DNA from: a virus
IMG/VR virus record: IMGVR_UViG_3300025652_000005
Location: 1-53,289 of that record
Reading direction: 5' to 3' (one strand)
Length of the DNA: 53,289 bases
Below are positions 33,251 through 39,772 of this stretch, piece after piece; position 1 is the stretch's first letter; each line of letters starts with the position of its first letter. The position numbers and the translations under genes are program-made. Below the pieces are notes generated by a model that was given only the letters and a program-made list of their open reading frames with translations, had not been told where the DNA came from and ran no database searches.

Positions 33251-33299
33251 GCACAACTTTACGAAACTTTTTTACAACATAAGTTGTGCTATAGTTGTG
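33251..33299 (+). promoter_or_regulatory. Promoter/operator region of 33337 operon
   Basis: GCACAACTT (33251-33259) and AAGTTGTGC (33281-33289) are perfect inverted copies. ACAAC-ATAA-GTTGTG (33275-33288) is itself a palindrome of the phage operator type. TATAGT at 33290-33295 is a plausible -10 box, with only a weak T-rich -35 region. A further GTTGTG follows at 33294-33299. Binding here would cover a promoter for the genes from 33337 on. Confidence 0.55.
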
Positions 33300-33336
33300 A
33301 CCGTGTTAGATACGCTACATCAACGCACGGTGCAGC

Positions 33337-33687
33337 ATGTCTAGTAGGATAAAGATGACCGAGGACGACGTATCATGGCTTAATAATAACCATGAATTGT
33401 ACAGTCACCGAGAGATCGCGGAGCGCTTCGGAGTTTGCGTCGATACCGCGAAGAGAATTTTGATGCGATTAAATTTACAGTATTTCCCAGGCGCGAAATA
33501 CCAGACAAGGCCACTGCCAAAGATGTGGAACAGAGCGTGCATAACGTGTGGAGACACAAAGGATCGGGCAAGTGGACAGTATAAGTGCGACGGTTGCACC
33601 GAGCGCGAGCTAGAAGCGCAACGGTCTCGCGGCATGTTCGAAGAGATAGAACGAAGACAACCAGCAAAATTGGAGATACCGTTTTAA
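33337..33687 (+). CDS. HTH plus zinc-ribbon protein
   Basis: 116 residues; an internal ATG at 33355 has a better ribosome-binding site (AGGA five bases upstream) and may be the true start. N-terminal HTH (MTEDDVSWLNNNHELYSHREIAERFGVCVDTAKRILMRLN) followed by a zinc ribbon with CITC and CDGC pairs about 16 residues apart. It is probably a DNA-binding regulator or replication accessory. The stop overlaps the nuclease start as TAATG, so the two are coupled. Confidence 0.7.
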   Translation: MSSRIKMTEDDVSWLNNNHELYSHREIAERFGVCVDTAKRILMRLNLQYFPGAKYQTRPLPKMWNRACITCGDTKDRASGQYKCDGCTERELEAQRSRGMFEEIERRQPAKLEIPF

Positions 33688-34085
33688 TGGGCAACCCTCA
33701 GAAGGCCAAAGGCGACAAGTACGAAGTTGACTTAGCACACTACTTTAATGACAACGTGTTCATGGAAGAGCGTTGCCAGCGAGCGCCGCTATCTGGCGGA
33801 GGCAAGATCGGTCTTCACGCGGGTGGCGCTGACCTTCTGGGTACGCCGCTCGTTTTCGTCGAAGCCAAGCGGGTTGAGCGTCTCAACGTACGCGACGCAA
33901 TGCGACAGGCCGAACGCAACATCCAACAAACCAGATCGCCGGAAGCGCCCGTAGTCATAACCAGACGTAACCTTGAAGCACTTCAAGATAGTCTCGTAGT
34001 TATGCGCCTCAAAGACTGGAAAGAAATGTACATCGCTTCGCTTGAGAAATCTGCGTTCTTAAAACCGGACGACACAACTGGGTAG
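33687..34085 (+). CDS. PD-(D/E)XK nuclease, Holliday-junction-resolvase-like
   Basis: 132 residues starting in the TAATG overlap. The pattern KGDKYEVDLAHYFN (Glu near 13), QRAPLSGGGKIG, GGADLLGTPLVFVEAKRVE (Asp, then Glu-x-Lys) and AMRQAERNIQ matches small phage PD-(D/E)XK proteins that resolve branched DNA. It lies behind replication genes and is expected to clear junctions before packaging. Fold assigned by motifs; exact substrate unknown. Confidence 0.75.
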   Translation: MGNPQKAKGDKYEVDLAHYFNDNVFMEERCQRAPLSGGGKIGLHAGGADLLGTPLVFVEAKRVERLNVRDAMRQAERNIQQTRSPEAPVVITRRNLEALQDSLVVMRLKDWKEMYIASLEKSAFLKPDDTTG

Positions 34086-34153
34086 AAATACTACAAGTAA
34101 TACTCAAACCTAAAATCAGCGTCACCACTTACTATCTTAAAGGAACTGGTGAG

Positions 34154-34330
34154 ATGCTCTGCGTTTTAGTGTTCGTAGGTTTCGGACATACCTTCATCAG
34201 CGGCGCGGGCAACGTGCTGTACAAAAACTGTTACTACGATTGCGGCGGCAAAAAGAACGGATCATTTTATGATCGGGCCTACACTGTCAGTCCCTCCTAT
34301 TCGTGCCCGAACAAGTTTGCGAAGACATGA
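34154..34330 (+). CDS. Small Cys-rich membrane or secreted protein
   Basis: 58 residues with AAAGGA ten bases before ATG. A hydrophobic start (MLCVLVFVGFGHTFISGAGN) is followed by KNCYYDCGGKKNGSFYDRAY and SYSCPNKFAKT, with CYYDC and a later Cys. This Cys-rich pattern is like short periplasmic or membrane proteins I have seen in phage lysis regions. Its TGA overlaps the next ATG (ATGA). Role unknown. Confidence 0.6.
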   Translation: MLCVLVFVGFGHTFISGAGNVLYKNCYYDCGGKKNGSFYDRAYTVSPSYSCPNKFAKT

Positions 34331-34788
34331 TAGAAGTTCTCGCACTGGCAAGCGCCGTCAGCACAATCTCGTCTTCCATTTCAAGTGCTGTCCAAGCGGG
34401 CAAAGACGTAGGCTCTATGCTGCCTGCATTTGGCAAGCTCGCCAAGTTGGAAGCTGACATAAATCTTGCAGAGAAGGGCCGACACAAAGGACCATTAGGT
34501 CGCCTGACTTCAACAGAAGAAGAAGGGTTCGCTATTGCCTCCGCGCGCATGAAGCACAAGGAGGCTATGGATAATCTAAGGTCTATTTGCCAGCTATATG
34601 GCCCACCAAATATGTGGGCAACCGTTGTACGCGAGCAGGCCGCAGCGCGCGTAAGGCGCAAAGATTTTCTCGAAGCTCAGGCCGCAAAGCGCGACAAGAT
34701 TTTCTGGGTATGCTCTGTTATCTTGGGTGTATTGTTCTTCGCCGCAGGCGCGGGCGCATTGCTTTATGGCGCAAGTTTACTCGCTTAA
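34327..34788 (+). CDS. C-terminally membrane-anchored helical protein
   Basis: 153 residues from the ATGA overlap at 34327 (an upstream ATG at 34303 is possible). Helical charged body with a GPPNMWATVVREQAAARVRRKDF segment and one strong C-terminal transmembrane helix (IFWVCSVILGVLFFAAGAGALLYGASLLA). The middle resembles a protein group of marine T4-like phages by pattern. It precedes the lysis genes. A holin or envelope-associated role is possible but unproven. Confidence 0.6.
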   Translation: MIEVLALASAVSTISSSISSAVQAGKDVGSMLPAFGKLAKLEADINLAEKGRHKGPLGRLTSTEEEGFAIASARMKHKEAMDNLRSICQLYGPPNMWATVVREQAAARVRRKDFLEAQAAKRDKIFWVCSVILGVLFFAAGAGALLYGASLLA

Positions 34789-34857
34789 TTAATTTTGTAT
34801 CCTAAGTCGGGGCAGCTCCGCTGGGGCTGCGCTGCCGCGTCGAAATGTACGCATGTC

Positions 34858-34867
34858 AAGGACGACT
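34858..34867 (+). promoter_or_regulatory. Recurring AAGGACGACT element
   Basis: Followed by GCCCC, as in the capsid-region copies, and 57 bases before the next start. A GC-rich imperfect hairpin (around GGCAGC...GCTGCGCTGCC, 34811-34836) lies just upstream. This is the only copy outside the structural block. Confidence 0.3.
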
Positions 34868-34924
34868 GCCCCATGGGTGCTGTGTACATATGGTTGAAGT
34901 AATAATAAAATCGGCGGCCTTGCT

Positions 34925-35194
34925 ATGAACGAACATATTTACACGCTCATCATAGCTCTCGCTGGCTCCGCCGGGTTCTGGTCATTCATGGCTCTCCGAG
35001 AGAAGAACAAAGGAAATCCAGCAAGCGAGTACAGTACCACATTGAAAAGCCAGATTGACGGCCTCGCGAAACGTCTCGACGCGAAGGATTTAAAGATCGA
35101 ACAACTTCTCGGAGAGATCGCTAACCTACGTTCCGATCTCTCAGCCGCAAAGGTAAACATTTTGCACTTGGAAACTTTGCTGAGATCAAAGTGA
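34925..35194 (+). CDS. Small membrane protein with coiled coil (possible holin)
   Basis: 89 residues. One N-terminal transmembrane helix (YTLIIALAGSAGFWSFMAL), then a polar linker and a heptad coiled coil (LKSQIDGLAKRLDAKDLKIEQLLGEIANLRSDL). Such a layout occurs in holin-like and i-spanin-like proteins. A separate spanin pair is present downstream, so a holin or pore role is more likely, but not certain. Its stop overlaps the next GTG start. Confidence 0.6.
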   Translation: MNEHIYTLIIALAGSAGFWSFMALREKNKGNPASEYSTTLKSQIDGLAKRLDAKDLKIEQLLGEIANLRSDLSAAKVNILHLETLLRSK

Positions 35195-35592
35195 ATGAGA
35201 CTTCAACTACATCTATCGGACGAGCGGGCGAGTTCTTCGCCTCATCCATCCTCCAAACTTACGGCATCCACACCGTTCATGTGGCAATCCCCGACGACGA
35301 TCTGTGGTGCCTCTCGCCGGACGGCAGGATGCTTCGCGTACAAGTAAAGGCCACAATGTCTACGCATGTAGATCGACCGGGATCAGGATCGGACCTCCCC
35401 ATCTATCGCTTCCGAACGGGACGACACAAGAACCGCTACCACGGTATATACATATTCGTAGCGCTCGACGTGAGGCTCTGCAAAGCAATGCGATGGTCTG
35501 AGCGTAGTCCACCCCTATCAATAAGATTTGTGGCCTCCGAGTTCACGCCGGAAGACGAAAGCGAAAGTATCAGGAGGGAATTTCTAAAATGA
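35191..35592 (+). CDS. PD-(D/E)XK-like protein within lysis region, GTG start
   Basis: 133 residues from GTG (GTGA overlap). GRAGEFFASSILQTYG (Glu 14), an Asp in DDDLWCLSPDG, and RMLRVQVKAT (Gln-x-Lys in the motif II/III position) fit the group I/DUF-type PD-(D/E)XK nuclease pattern. The usual Glu of E-x-K is Gln here, which is a known variant. Function may be DNA repair or attack on host DNA. It lies between a membrane protein and the endolysin, an odd place for a nuclease. Confidence 0.6.
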   Translation: MNETSTTSIGRAGEFFASSILQTYGIHTVHVAIPDDDLWCLSPDGRMLRVQVKATMSTHVDRPGSGSDLPIYRFRTGRHKNRYHGIYIFVALDVRLCKAMRWSERSPPLSIRFVASEFTPEDESESIRREFLK

Positions 35593-36257
35593 GAAAAATA
35601 AAAAAGATCATTGTCCACTGCTCCGCCACACGTAAAGATTGGATGGCTAAAAACTCACCCTCCGAGCAGCTACAGGAAATTCGTAAGTGGCACGTAGATG
35701 TCAACGGATGGTCCGACATCGGCTACCATGCGTACATCTCTCGTACGGGCGACGTTCTCCAGGCTAGACCGATTGAAATCCAGGGCGCTCACACAAAAGG
35801 TCACAACGCTGACAGCATTGGCGTATGCCTAGCAGGCGGCTTCGGCTCCAGCTCAGAGGACCGCGCAGTAGACCACTACACACCCGAACAGCTCGCCGCC
35901 CTCTGGAAGTTCATCAAGGACGCACGCGATATGTACGGCGACGCCATCAGCGTACACGGCCACAACGAGTACGCCAACAAAGCGTGCCCTGGCTTCCCGG
36001 TCGCACGCTGGATGGCGGGCCAGTCAATCCAAGACGCCCGCCCAAAGTCAGCACCGCGCGTAAAGGCTACGCAATCCAAGACAGTCAAAGCCTCTGGCGT
36101 ATCTATAGCCGCCTCGATGGGTAGCGCTGGCGCTATGCTTTCCGGCCTTGGCGACATCGCTCAGTATATTGTTCTGGGTTTCGCAGGCGTATCGGTTTTG
36201 CTGGGCATCTTTATCATGCGCGAGCGCATCAAGTCTTGGACACAGGGCTGGCACTGA
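35589..36257 (+). CDS. N-acetylmuramoyl-L-alanine amidase endolysin with C-terminal membrane helix
   Basis: 222 residues. The amidase_2/PGRP fold of T7 lysozyme is clear: zinc ligands His 10, His 125 and Cys 133; catalytic Tyr 46 and Lys 131; GAHTKGHNADSIGVCLAGG in between. It cuts the bond between N-acetylmuramate and L-alanine in peptidoglycan. After a linker (about 145-185) comes a transmembrane helix (about 190-210, AQYIVLGFAGVSVLLGIFIM) with a basic tail. T7 lysozyme has no such helix, so this enzyme is probably held in the membrane until lysis. Stop overlaps the i-spanin start (TGATG). Confidence 0.9.
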   Translation: MRKIKKIIVHCSATRKDWMAKNSPSEQLQEIRKWHVDVNGWSDIGYHAYISRTGDVLQARPIEIQGAHTKGHNADSIGVCLAGGFGSSSEDRAVDHYTPEQLAALWKFIKDARDMYGDAISVHGHNEYANKACPGFPVARWMAGQSIQDARPKSAPRVKATQSKTVKASGVSIAASMGSAGAMLSGLGDIAQYIVLGFAGVSVLLGIFIMRERIKSWTQGWH

Positions 36258-36499
36258 TGATCTTTTTACCAGCTAAACTAAAACTGTACGGCCTCATCGT
36301 CGCGGCATTCGCCCTCGGCCTGCTCGGCATCTACTCAGCAGGCATCGCGCGTGGTCAAGATAAAATCAAGCGTAAGCTCGACGCAAAACTAATCGACGGT
36401 CTGCGCACAAGACAGGACATATCAGATGAACTCAATCAAATGGACGACACTTCTCTTGCTGACCGCGCTTCTGAGTTCGTGCGCGACGATAAAGGGTGA
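36257..36499 (+). CDS. Rz: Inner-membrane spanin (Rz-like)
   Basis: 80 residues from the TGATG overlap. One N-terminal transmembrane helix (LYGLIVAAFALGLLGIYSAGIA) followed by a charged periplasmic helix (RGQDKIKRKLDAKLIDGLRTRQDI). Right after the endolysin and with a lipoprotein gene starting inside it in another frame, the classic Rz/Rz1 arrangement. It joins the outer-membrane partner to fuse or disrupt the envelope in the last step of lysis, which implies a Gram-negative host. Confidence 0.8.
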   Translation: MIFLPAKLKLYGLIVAAFALGLLGIYSAGIARGQDKIKRKLDAKLIDGLRTRQDISDELNQMDDTSLADRASEFVRDDKG

Positions 36500-36641
36500 C
36501 AGCTACTGTGACCTGACTTCAAGTATAATGTTTGATAAAAAAGATACGGTCGATCACCTACTCGCAAATGACCGCAACTTACTCAAAGATATTGTCGCTC
36601 ATAATGAGTTGCGCAAAGCTACATGCTCTGACAACCAATGA
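36426..36641 (+). CDS. Rz1: Outer-membrane lipoprotein spanin (Rz1-like)
   Basis: 71 residues. A lipoprotein signal (MNSIKWTTLLLLTALLSSC) has its lipobox LSSC with Cys 19 as lipid site. The mature part is about 52 residues. It begins inside the Rz-like gene in a different frame and extends beyond it. Function follows from the pair. Confidence 0.8.
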   Translation: MNSIKWTTLLLLTALLSSCATIKGDSYCDLTSSIMFDKKDTVDHLLANDRNLLKDIVAHNELRKATCSDNQ

Positions 36642-36649
36642 ATGTATCC

Positions 36650-36677
36650 TTGACGATACAGTTATAAAGTATATGGT
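36650..36677 (+). promoter_or_regulatory. Possible sigma-70 promoter before LuxR-type/integrase genes
   Basis: TTGACG and TATGGT are separated by 16 bases in a 118-base intergenic region that follows the lysis genes. Both boxes match four or five of six consensus bases. It would drive the LuxR-type and integrase genes. Confidence 0.35.
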
Positions 36678-36722
36678 CGCTGTTATGGCGTTATTAAATA
36701 TCGTTTTTAGGATGAGACACAT

Positions 36723-36750
36723 AAACTAAATTAAAACTAAATTAAACTAA
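36723..36750. repeat. Short A+T-rich direct repeats
   Basis: AAACTAAATTA occurs twice in tandem with a partial third copy, just before the LuxR-type gene. It could be a regulator site or an easily melted region. Confidence 0.55.
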
Positions 36751-36759
36751 AGCATACTA

Positions 36760-37344
36760 ATGGAGACAACTCCCTTGACACAAGTGTATCGTAACCACTA
36801 CAACAGTGAGATCGGCAATCCTGCCGCCCATCAGCCTGATGTTGGTGGAACTAACTATACTAATCAAATGGAGACATCCGTTATGCACAACATGCGATAC
36901 GAATTGGCTCGTATTGAGGCTAAAATTGATATCCTTACGAACCTTGTCCTTAAAATGGACAGCCCAAACACAGCAACAACTTCAGCATCAGTAAGCGCTT
37001 CAGCTTCCGAGCAAGCATTGGTGCGATCACTGACGACAAAGCAGCACGTAACCGCCCAACTTCTTATTGCTGGGTGGCAAAACAAAGACATCGCGAAGTT
37101 AATCAACATCGGTGAGAACACCGTGAAGCTGCACGTACGAGCCGTGTGCAAAAAAGTTGGCACCAAAACGCGCGGTCAAGCTGCACTAATAATGAATGAC
37201 ATCTTAGAAAAACTAGACCCCGAAGATTACAAGCGAGCGTCCGGCGGCATCCCAATAGACTGGGCACGGACGCTGGTGTCGGATGCACAGGATCATTACG
37301 CTCCACTATACAGAAGCGCGGGGGGGACTGATGGCACTATTTAA
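36760..37344 (+). CDS. LuxR/GerE-type HTH protein
   Basis: 194 residues; an internal ATG at 36883 is an alternative start. A short coiled coil (about 45-67, RYELARIEAKIDILTNLVLKMD) leads to a Ser/Ala linker and a GerE-type HTH at about 91-145 (LTTKQHVTAQLLIAGWQNKDIAKLINIGENTVKLHVRAVCKKVGTKTRGQAA). No sensor domain is present, so it is a stand-alone DNA-binding regulator, perhaps active as an oligomer through its coiled coil. It overlaps the integrase by 14 nt and may control integration or excision. Confidence 0.8.
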   Translation: METTPLTQVYRNHYNSEIGNPAAHQPDVGGTNYTNQMETSVMHNMRYELARIEAKIDILTNLVLKMDSPNTATTSASVSASASEQALVRSLTTKQHVTAQLLIAGWQNKDIAKLINIGENTVKLHVRAVCKKVGTKTRGQAALIMNDILEKLDPEDYKRASGGIPIDWARTLVSDAQDHYAPLYRSAGGTDGTI

Positions 37345-38341
37345 ACCTAAGAAAAGGAGCGGTGGTCAGTTCTACCAAGCGGTCGGCGTCTACCAAGGCA
37401 TCCGCGTACGCCAGTCTCTTGGCACCGCTGACTACGCCTTGGCCCGTGAGGCTTGCGCTGAGTACGAACACAAAGTTCTTACAGGCCAAGTCAAGGTCGG
37501 TGCAAAATCGACGCTTGGTAATCAAACTAAGTTCAAAACCATCGCAACCCGCTACCTAAAGTCCCCAATGACAGGCACGTCCAAGTCAACGCGCGACTAC
37601 GTGATGATGCTTGCCGACCACTTTGGTGACTATCAGATCAAATCCATCGACCTCAACGACATCGAGGAGTACGTAGAAGAGCGCCACGTCAACCGTGGCA
37701 ACTCGAACTCAACGATCCGTCGAGACCTAACCCAACTCCAAAGCATTCTAAACTACGCTCACGGCCTTGGGTTACGCGATGCGATCAAACTAAAGAAGCC
37801 AGCCGAAGGCGAACACAAGACGGACACCTTCAGCAAGGACGAGATCAACAGCATCTTCCCTCTGTTGCCGCCCGACATCCGCCGCATCTGTACGTTCCTC
37901 TTGAACACAGGCGCGCGGCCCATCGAAGCGATGACATTGCAATACGATGCAGTCGATTGGTCAAACAACACTTGCGTCCTTGGTTGCTACAAAGGAAGGG
38001 GCGGCATCTTACGAACGCGCAGAATGCCGCTCAACGAATTGGCTTTGGATACTATCCCCAAGTCACAACCACCACCTTCGACGCATGTGTTTCTAAATCA
38101 GGGACGCCCGTTCGAAAGTAACAAGCAAGTCGGCTATCATTGGCGTAAGGTAACTGACAAACTGGGCATAAATAAAAGCCCATACACATTGCGCCATACA
38201 TTCGCTACGCGCCTCGCGCGTAACGGGACACCACCGAAAGTAATCGCTGATCTGCTGGGTCACTCCGACCTAAAGATGGTGATGCGCTACATGAATACTA
38301 CCTACGAAGACCACAAGTCAGCAGTCATGTCTCTCCAATAG
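37331..38341 (+). CDS. int: Tyrosine recombinase integrase
   Basis: 336 residues from MALFKPKKR (the frame is open back to 37283). Core catalytic residues are visible: Arg 196 (NTGARPIE), Lys 221, Arg 288 in YTLRHTFATR (the usual first His is Tyr 285), His 311 (GHSDLK) and nucleophile Tyr 320 (VMRYMN). An N-terminal arm-binding part and a SAM-like core-binding domain (about 65-150) precede. It catalyses site-specific recombination between attP (directly downstream) and the host tRNA-Ser gene. Confidence 0.95.
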   Translation: MALFKPKKRSGGQFYQAVGVYQGIRVRQSLGTADYALAREACAEYEHKVLTGQVKVGAKSTLGNQTKFKTIATRYLKSPMTGTSKSTRDYVMMLADHFGDYQIKSIDLNDIEEYVEERHVNRGNSNSTIRRDLTQLQSILNYAHGLGLRDAIKLKKPAEGEHKTDTFSKDEINSIFPLLPPDIRRICTFLLNTGARPIEAMTLQYDAVDWSNNTCVLGCYKGRGGILRTRRMPLNELALDTIPKSQPPPSTHVFLNQGRPFESNKQVGYHWRKVTDKLGINKSPYTLRHTFATRLARNGTPPKVIADLLGHSDLKMVMRYMNTTYEDHKSAVMSLQ

Positions 38342-38372
38342 CGTGCCTGCCACACAACTAAATAACACGACG

Positions 38373-38507
38373 AAAGTTAGTTAAGATAAAATGAAAAAAA
38401 GCATTGCCAACCATTCGGTTCTAAACTACTCCGACCAGCGGAGACGTGGCCGAGTGGACGAAGGCGCTCCCCTGCTAAGGGTCTCATACCTAACCTTTCC
38501 TAACTTT
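38373..38507. other. attP: attP with tRNA-Ser(GCU) 5'-half identity segment and possible arm sites
   Basis: The core is 38440-38481 (42 nt). It reads as the 5' half of a tRNA-Ser gene: acceptor strand GGAGACG, D-arm GCCGAGTGGACGAAGGC, anticodon stem CTCCC, anticodon GCT and the first bases (GGG) of the 3' stem strand, then identity ends. No 3' half follows, so it is not a tRNA gene. Flanking inverted words AAAGTTAG (38373-38380) and CTAACTTT (38500-38507), plus a second CTAAC-type word near 38490, could be integrase arm sites. Integration would exchange the 5' half of the host tRNA, a less usual polarity than replacement of the 3' half. Confidence 0.85.
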
Positions 38508-38514
38508 TGTTGTG
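38500..38514 (+). promoter_or_regulatory. GTTGTG operator-like site right of attP
   Basis: CTAAC-TTTT-GTTGTG fits the x-x-AAC-N4-GTTGTG pattern of the phage operator and overlaps the right arm-like word. The next gene begins 85 bases downstream. Confidence 0.45.
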
Positions 38515-38598
38515 TTATTCTTACCCCATTTGCATGCGCACTTGAGGAATTTAACGTCGTAAATCGACAGGTTTACACAGGAATAGGCACATAAAAAT

Positions 38599-39252
38599 AT
38601 GTCTTCTGAATTTAAAAAAGCATTAATAGAAATTGAGAGTGTGACATTACAAGGCAGCGCTTTCGCATCATCATCTGAAGGTAACGTGTTCGTTCCCGCT
38701 CGCATGATCGAAGTCTCTGATGTACGAGAGGGCGATATAATATTCGCAACTCTGCGAAAAAATTATCCAGACAAACAGGACATCGCGCCGTGGCTTTGCG
38801 CGCGTCTCCACACCGACCATCCCGAAACAATATTACTCGATGATCCAGATGAGGAAGCTCCTCAATCACCCCCACCACACGTCGCTTCTAATGTTGTGCC
38901 ACTTGTGCGGGGCACAGAACTAATCGACGCAGCGCGCGATCAAATGTTCTTAATATTGCTTGGCCTCACACAACCCGAACTAAACGACCTCGTTCTCGAC
39001 GTGGTACATCACGAAGCCTGCACAACCGAAGACATTCTCTTTTCAATCTTGTCAGTCAACTCAACTCGCAAAGAGGAGTTTAGTAAAGTCGAACGGTCTG
39101 CGCACGATCTAATTCAGAGGACCATTGAAACCTTGTACGACAGTGGAAAAATCCTAAAGGCAACATACACTTCCGTGACTGAAGGAAGCGTAAGCACAGA
39201 CCTTGTAACCTACTCGACTACACAACGTGCAGACGATGAAACTTTTTTCTAA
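38599..39252 (+). CDS. Unrecognised protein beside attP; possible regulator
   Basis: 217 residues. The N-terminal 90 look like an OB or S1-type beta domain (GNVFVPARMIEVSDVREGDIIFATLRKNY... WLCARLHTDHPE). A Pro-rich linker is followed by a helical region that could be a winged helix (LNDLVLDVVHHEACTTEDILFSILSVNSTRKEEFSKVERSAHDLIQRTIETLYDSGKILKA). The gene stands alone, has an operator-like site upstream and a strong terminator after it. This is the usual layout for a lysogeny-control gene. No family recognised. Confidence 0.65.
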   Translation: MSSEFKKALIEIESVTLQGSAFASSSEGNVFVPARMIEVSDVREGDIIFATLRKNYPDKQDIAPWLCARLHTDHPETILLDDPDEEAPQSPPPHVASNVVPLVRGTELIDAARDQMFLILLGLTQPELNDLVLDVVHHEACTTEDILFSILSVNSTRKEEFSKVERSAHDLIQRTIETLYDSGKILKATYTSVTEGSVSTDLVTYSTTQRADDETFF

Positions 39253-39268
39253 ACGATAGATTAAATAT

Positions 39269-39307
39269 GTTGAGCGAAAACCAACTTCCGTTTTCGCTCA
39301 ACTTTTT
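39269..39307. terminator. Bidirectional-type terminator between convergent genes
   Basis: Perfect 13-bp stem GTTGAGCGAAAAC / GTTTTCGCTCAAC with an eight-base loop and a T run on the + strand. It stops the 38599 gene; the stem reaches the end of the leftward gene at 39306, so it may also serve that transcript. Confidence 0.9.
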
Positions 39308-39584
39308 ATTTGTCTGTCAGCATTTCGAAGGCGCGCTTCACTCTACTCAGTGGCGTACTCGCCCCTTCCATCTTCTCTTTGACGCGATCAATCAGCTTAG
39401 ATTTCCACTCATCATTCTTCATCGACATCACTAGACCGAGCACGAGCATGTCTCTCTCAGTCATATCGTTCGACAAGCCACACCTCACATAACCATCTGC
39501 GTCAACGGACAAAGCGGGTGCCTTGTCCGTCACGTACAATCTCTTACGTACGTATTTGATCTGTGCTTGAGTATCAGCGCTCAT
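39306..39584 (-). CDS. Hypothetical small protein
   Basis: 92 residues, last gene of the leftward accessory block. Mixed charged sequence (QAQIKYVRKRLYVTD, GYVRCGLSNDMTERDMLVLGLVMSMKNDEWKSKLIDRVKEKME). No family recognised. Start overlaps the upstream stop. Confidence 0.55.
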   Translation of the reverse strand: MSADTQAQIKYVRKRLYVTDKAPALSVDADGYVRCGLSNDMTERDMLVLGLVMSMKNDEWKSKLIDRVKEKMEGASTPLSRVKRAFEMLTDK

Positions 39585-39772
39585 CATTCGCCCTCTTCAA
39601 AGATTGAATTTGCTAAGTCGATGGGCAACTCCACGGTCACTGACCTAAAGTTACACACCACACATTTTCGTTTGCGCTTAATAGTTTGGAAGCCGTACCC
39701 AATGTGCGGTCGGCTATCCCAAGTTGCCAATTTGTGCAGGCAATCGGGACAGTGAGATATGCTCTCGCCCAT
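39584..39772 (-). CDS. Small zinc-ribbon protein
   Basis: 62 residues from MGESISHCPDC; the frame is open further upstream within the next gene. CPDC and CVVC pairs about 29 residues apart with a basic KRKRKC between suggest a zinc ribbon similar to the N-terminus of NrdR or Ogr-type regulators. It probably binds nucleic acid or a host transcription factor. Overlaps both neighbours by one base or so. Confidence 0.65.
   Translation of the reverse strand: MGESISHCPDCLHKLATWDSRPHIGYGFQTIKRKRKCVVCNFRSVTVELPIDLANSIFEEGE

Noticed and set aside
36532-36729. 65-residue frame between the spanin and LuxR-type genes
   Set aside because: It mostly shadows the lipoprotein gene and has no ribosome-binding site or recognisable motif.
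38440-38520. tRNA-Ser gene
   Set aside because: Only the 5' half is present; no variable arm, T-arm or matching CGTCTCC acceptor strand follows. It is better read as the attP identity segment.
38391-38594. 67-residue frame through attP
   Set aside because: It runs through the tRNA-derived core and the arm-like sites, has poor composition, and no homologous pattern.
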